A program made the position numbers and the translations under genes. From Siphonodentalium dalli (Eukaryota > Mollusca > Scaphopoda > Gadilida > Siphonodentaliidae): a stretch of 64,000 nucleotides of DNA. The notes beneath the pieces were generated by a model. The model saw only the letters and a program-made list of their open reading frames with translations, did not search any database and was not told where the DNA came from. The DNA lies in the NCBI GenBank assembly GCA_032622095.1, contig CP136069.1, positions 15,670,450 to 15,734,449 on the forward strand. The letters are read 5' to 3'. Below are positions 58,650 through 64,000 of this stretch, in pieces. Each line of letters opens with the position of its first letter. The first letter of the stretch is position 1.

Positions 58650-61600
58650 ACCTAGTGTCCCTACTGTTGCCATTATGTTTTTCAATGTAAATATGATTTT
58701 GAGTGATATAGAGGTGAAAAATAACATATGTGCAACATGTGCATTGTGTGGTAATCAGAATTTGCAAAAATAAACACCAAAATATGATGAGTATAACGAG
58801 TTCTGATAATGTATATGTGATATGCATAAATTTCCGATATCCAGGTATCAAGTTTTCTCGACCTGGAATGATGTGCATTTCTGTTTGATTATGGCCATAT
58901 ATTTTCCGAAGATTAAGGTAAATACTCCACAATTCTATCGGGATGAGGGAATCCAATTCAAATTAATCTCGATATGACAGAAAAACTCGACGGTAACAGA
59001 TGGGACAAGCCAGTAACAGGAGAGACACTTGACGTAACAGAAGGGACAGTTTTATTATGAACATACTTGTGGAAACATTATTTCCAACAATAAAACAAAA
59101 TGTCACTTTCCATAAGTGAACAAGACCCAACTGGACCAAATGCGTACCAGACCTGGAAACAAAATGTATTAAACGATAGTCTGATGCATATTAGCCTATC
59201 ATTTGGTAACAGGAAGGACTGGTAGTAACAGGAAGGACACACACATACCAAATGTGACCAACAACACAATATAGTATGTGACCCGGCATAGGATAACTAA
59301 AAGCTAACGCTATGATCGTCAAATATAGGTGCAGTTGATGAAATTTATGACATACACGCCGCAATTGGTCTCCGGTAACAGGAAGGACATTAGCGTATTA
59401 TAACTATAGCATATTGGCAATTCATATTTGTTGTCAGACTATAACCGTAGATTTATTTTTCGTATGATGTATTATTGCAGAACTGTGTGACAATTTTAAC
59501 TATAAACAGAGATCATATACTGGTATAAATGGCATATTGATACAATACAGAGTGACAATAAGCAAGACACACATGAACATTGTGTTTAAATATAGTATTG
59601 AAATGATAATACAATAATACATTTCGCACGATGTTCATTGACACACTGCGCAAAATTTTATAAAATTACCTTTGTCCGACACATACATGCGTACATCTGT
59701 CGTATCGTGAACAAAATACGTTTTGTTTGAAATTCCACTGTAATCAGGGGGAGGGGTCAGAAAAACATTTCCGGACGTTAGGCACTTTTTTATTTTTCTG
59801 CCCTGTTGGTACTCACCACCCCCTAATTGTTTTCCCATTCTGTGATAGGGATCCACCCCTCCAAACTGCTTCAAATGACTATTTACTCAGTTCTCATGAT
59901 CTTATCTGATCAATGTTCCATATAATGATTATCGAAGCATTCCTTCTTTTATTTACCAACAAGACTGTAATGTTTCAAAACAAGTCTCCAATAAATGTGG
60001 TATGTATGGTATGCTGATGGATTGACATTTATGAAAAATATGTGTTGTTTTCATTTATATCAGGTTGAATAAATAATTTTTATTAAAACTATTTAAATCT
60101 GAGCCTTTCCGTGTCAATGTGCATTGATAGATCCTTGATGAAAACATTTAGCAAGCTGACCTTTTTATTGCCACTTGGTGTCATCCCTCATTATTAACTG
60201 ATGGTGAACTCAAACCCCCCTACCAAGAGTTAAGTACATACCTATTACATACATGTAATATAAGCAGTCTTAAAACCTTTTGTCCCATCATTTTGAAGAC
60301 AATTGACTCGAGGAAAACAATTACAGGGCCAGGAAAAAATGTGTCAGTCGGGCTGCTGAAAGATTCACCCACCCACCCGCCTAGTGTTCGAAACAAAATT
60401 GCAGACCCCCCCACCTTCTGTAACTGGCTTTAAAATAGATTTTGATTTGGTTACCAGACAGATTTAGATTGACAACTTCTGACTTCTGCAGCATGGCAGG
60501 TGGTCATGTACAATGGTAGTGCAACTTTTACTACTAGTATGTTGATAGCTAATATCCAGTTGACACCGTTTGCTCATTGCTATTTGTTTACACACGAGTA
60601 GCGGTCTCGTTAAATACTGATTATAGTAAACTCTGTATATTTCGTGTATGTCGTAGATGAATAATGGAATCGCTGCGGAATGATGGAGATACTTTGTTTG
60701 GAATTAGAATATAGTACCTCACAATTAAATGACTTTTCACATACATGTACCTTGTGCATGACCGCAGTAATTCAATTTCGTGAGTTTTTGAAATCATAGC
60801 ATATCAGCAGGTCTACCAGCATCATAGCATATTAGCAGGAGCACTTGATCAGGTGTGTGTCTATATCTGACAGTTTACACGGGTTTGTGTTGGGCATGGG
60901 AATTGGCCCTAAGTGAATTTATGTGAAAACTGTTTGATCATTGCATTCTCAATCAAGTATAATAGAAAACATTCTATATCAAAATGAGTGTGTGAAAGAA
61001 ATAAATGGAAGGCGTTCTGCAAGGAAATACAAATATATGTCAATTCACTGCCAAGAATAACAACTGTGTAATCTATTGTCACTGCTGTTACTGCAATGTC
61101 CCTCCTGTTACCACATCCAGCATTATCTGACTAAGACAGGAATGATGAGTAAAATCTGTGAAAATATTGATGTTAAAAGACAGGAACCAGAGCATGGTGA
61201 TGTCAAAATCATTACGACATGCAAACTAATACTTACTCAAGTCATTTTTTAAAAATTTTTCCATGCTGTTACCAAAGTGTTCCCTGCTGTTACAATTTAA
61301 AAGGTAACAGTAGGGACGGTAACAGTAGGGATGTTTCGGGTTTATAAAGGGGATTCCCACCGGTCGTCCATTGTTATGTAACAAACTGTATGTGTTGCCT
61401 CACGGGGATCACATTGGACAAAACTAAGAAGAGAAACATTTGTGTAATAACAAACTCACAGACCTGTATCTATCGGTAACAGTAGTGACACACTCCCAAT
61501 GTACTCACCTGTCTGATGAATGATACTGTCAATTACGGGCAAATTAATTGCACCGACCAGCGGATAACAGTTGTTTAGCCATGAGTATTGATGAGTAGTA

Positions 61601-61690
61601 CTGGAAACCAATTTGCACTTCCTCATTGGCCAATTCCAGGACTGTTGTATTATGTGTTTCTCTCTTGGAAACAGTAGGGACCACCAATCG
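58650..61690. repeat. Dispersed GGTAACAGNAGGGAC motif in the foldback loop
   Basis: Variants such as GGTAACAGATGGGAC, GTAACAGAAGGGACAG, GGTAACAGGAAGGACA and GGTAACAGTAGGGACGG occur near 58993, 59032, 59205, 59225, 59373, 61302, 61317 and 61475. Complements (GTCCCTACTGTTGCC, TGTCCCTCCTGTTACC) occur near 58659 and 61097. The motif is absent, as far as I can see, from the rest of the window. Confidence 0.75.
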
Positions 61691-63745
61691 TGGGACAGTT
61701 TTGTGACCTAAATTATGTTACTTGACTTGGTAAAAATTGTGCTTATTTTGTGAATTTATGATCAGGCGTGTTACATATGATGCAAATTGTCTAATAAAGT
61801 GGTATTTAATGGTCATATTTTATACAAAAATGTCTGTTTTTGGGGAAATTTCGGAAAATGGGACAGGCATAAATGGCCATTTTTGCCATATTACGAGCCT
61901 CTGGATTGTAAAGATATCAAGGAGCGCATGATATAGGGTCTGCAACAAGTTGACCCCATCCCATATTATATCTCAAAATAAACAAATGTGATCATTAATA
62001 AACTTTTCTACAAATAAATGGTGATGGACAGAAATAGGCCACTTTTTTTGAAAAATGCCCATATATGGTATGAACATATGAGATAGTTTTCTGACAGACC
62101 AACCTATATATAGATATTGGACCGATGCCTTTTGTATATTTATATACGAATAAAATATGTTTAAAGTAATACGAAAGTTAAGGATGGGGGCCTTAGTATA
62201 TGGTCTATCTGTGGGCACCTGGGTATTTTCACCATGTAACATGGTCATGGTCATGGGCATAGATACCATACATGTATAATGGGCTTGGTCCATCGCCATA
62301 GAGTATACTATTGTATTTCTATAACACGGCATCGCTCCATTGCGGCCTCGATGACCAGGTATAACCAGCCTAGAATCGTGGTTAAATGTTGTATGCCAAT
62401 ATATAATGGCTTATATGAAGCGGTCTGGTTCATGGACTATACATATCCCACGTCCATAGTTTATGTGTATGGACATGGGTCCTGTGACTGATGGAGCATA
62501 GCGGATAATTTTACCCACATGAAAACTAAATTTGTAGCACATTCTGGTAACAACATTTATAATTGTTTTCACCATAAAAACGTTAATACTACCATAATAT
62601 CAGTCATATGTGCATTTTTGTATTTCGGCTATGACCCTGGCAACAGTTACCACTCATATAAGTAAGAATTATATGGTATTTTTTTTTAGCCAGCTCAACA
62701 CTAACAACAACTATTCAAATTGTTTTCAACATAACAGTGCTATTAAGTGTAGTTTAGTTTGTTAAAGCTACCATAATATAAGTCATATGTGCATTTTTAG
62801 ATTGTGTGTGTGTCCCTAGGAACCGTCACCCCCTTGTAAATAAGAAATATGGTAATTTGTCAGTCAGGTCAAAACTGACAACAATTATATTCACCATAAA
62901 TATGCTACACGACGTGGATTAGTTTGTTAGAACACATATAATATCAGTCATATGCATTAATCCGATGCCGGGTAGTTGCCTAGCAACCTTTGCTAAGAAG
63001 AGCCTGTCGCAAATGTCGCCACATTTGGAAATGAGCAGTATCGTATAAGGAATATATGTTCCAAGTTTCATGCTTTTATCACCCTTTTCACAGTTGGTGT
63101 GTTTTCTACAACAAGCACTTGGACTAGCGGAAGAGCAAAATGTGACGAGAGCCAGTTTAGGGGGTAGGGTTATGTTTTTACATATGTATAGTTGCTAATC
63201 CCGCGTATATATTGCAGGAGTGATGTCTGTGCAGTTTTTAAAAGAAATTGCTTGCGCCTACGTAATGAATAGCCCGAGAAATTTGACATCGAATTGGACA
63301 GTTTGTCTGAAAAAATCGTCATTTTTTGGGGTTATTATGTTATTTTATATCCATATCTGCGAAATTCATTCAAATCCCCCAGTTTAATTTGTATTTCTGG
63401 TTCGAGAATTGTGTATTGAACAATATTGAGTACATTTTGGTATATGTTTCCGCTGTAAAATTGTTATATCATCCCAATATTCCTATGATTGTGAAAAATA
63501 TAAAAGTTTTTGTTTTTATGGAAAAAAATGGTTAACTCCGATTTAGGGGACTTTTCGTGACGCATCCGCGATGTTATGGCCTAAATAATATAAACAAAAT
63601 CAGCTTTCCCGGATTTATTTCCTTACTTTTCCCCATTCACGCCTAATGTGCCTGGACTAAACACAGCATAATTCCAACTGCAAGTGCAACCCAGCCAAAT
63701 GGTAACATAGGGGAATCCACTACTAATGATTGGGACATCCCGGGA

Positions 63746-63970
63746 GTGACTGAGTTAACACTCAAGTTGTTATCGCTGGATATTTGTGGCCTAATGTCAA
63801 AATTAGAAGAACAAGAATTTATTGATTATGTAAATGAGTATGATATTATTTGTTTACAGTATTCAAAAACAGATGAAATTGACCACATAGAATTTGAAAA
63901 CTTTCACATTGGCGGGGTTAAAAATCAAAAAAAGGTTTCCTATGTCCGATCCGCAACTTTGTATAGCTAA
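63746..63970 (+). pseudogene. LINE ORF2 start, APE endonuclease, cut by window end
   Basis: The frame reads LTLKLLSLDICGLMSKLEEQ, then EFIDYVNEYDIICLQYSKTD, the opening of an APE-type LINE endonuclease (usual pattern L-N-V-x-G-L-x-x-K, then Y-D-I-I-x-L-Q-E-T-K-T). The N and E metal-binding residues of the usual motifs appear as D and Y here. The frame stops after DHIEFENFHIGG, so this copy is damaged. It starts 80 bp outside the right end of the giant foldback element. Confidence 0.6.
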
Positions 63971-64000
63971 AAATCAAGTATAGAGACCTTTTTTATAGTT

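Larger units (their letters stand above)
55103..63663. mobile_element. 8.55-kb giant foldback element
   Basis: The outer termini TAGTCCAGGCACATTAGG (55107) and its complement (ending 63659) are flanked by the same four bases, AACA, at 55103-55106 and 63660-63663. From the ends inward, long stretches are diverged reverse complements: ATCCGGGAAAGCTGA with TCAGCTTTCCCGGAT, ATGAAACTTGGCACATAGGT with its counterpart near 63060, GGTTGCTAGGCAACTA with TAGTTGCCTAGCAACC, GACTGATATTATGGTAG with the 62590-62950 copies, and a best-conserved block of about 130 bp (57640-57766 against 62075-62200). Arms carry subterminal units of about 150-180 bp. The left arm (about 2.7 kb) is longer than the right (about 1.6 kb) mainly through a region of GGGTCCATGG-like degenerate repeats (56620-57600). 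The loop (about 58.5-62.0 kb) has no recognised gene. Confidence 0.75.

Overview
This is an AT-rich stretch of animal nuclear genome with few genes and many mobile elements. Short exons with GT-AG splice sites, retroelements with a YADD reverse transcriptase box, a Penelope-type GIY-YIG domain, a Crypton-type tyrosine recombinase and a Helitron terminus all point to a metazoan. Exons for a PAN/apple-like domain, a C-type lectin domain and a fibronectin III domain suggest a marine invertebrate, most likely a mollusc. The species-level guess is inference. No complete multi-exon gene lies in the window.

Host coding material is confined to isolated exons. On the minus strand there are an FN3 exon (46.2-46.46 kb), a C-type lectin exon (27.69-27.91 kb), a first exon with signal peptide and PAN-like domain (8.88-9.17 kb) and a transmembrane exon (6.41-6.58 kb). 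The PAN and transmembrane exons have compatible splice phases. On the plus strand there is an unidentified 48-codon exon (26.85-26.99 kb) and a weaker candidate exon at 22.85 kb.

0-18.5 kb: three TTAA-flanked piggyBac-like MITEs carry a striking 69-83 bp palindrome. The region also holds a satellite of about 174 bp (2.49-6.40 kb), a Helitron-like terminus with 317-bp repeats, a 0.3-kb foldback element, a 23-bp satellite fused to copies of a MITE end, an 8 x 60-bp array, a 2.6-kb composite foldback element with a tRNA-like SINE piece in its centre, and a solo LTR. 18.5-31 kb is mostly intron or intergenic sequence, with a MITE whose terminal repeat has been amplified in tandem. 31-41 kb is a graveyard of retroelements (Tx1/L1-like, CR1/L2-like and Penelope-like) with one nearly intact Crypton/KIAA1958-like recombinase gene broken by a single frameshift. 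41-55 kb holds minisatellites, another MITE, the FN3 exon and an unclassified repeat family.

55.1-63.66 kb is one very large foldback (inverted-repeat) element with matching 4-bp flanks. A younger foldback element with near-perfect inverted termini of about 95 bp sits inside its left arm, and the right arm preserves the empty site. The window closes with the endonuclease start of another LINE.

The most unusual theme is inverted-repeat architecture. One and the same palindromic module recurs inside elements with at least four different ends, which suggests that the palindrome is mobile in its own right or has been passed between element families.
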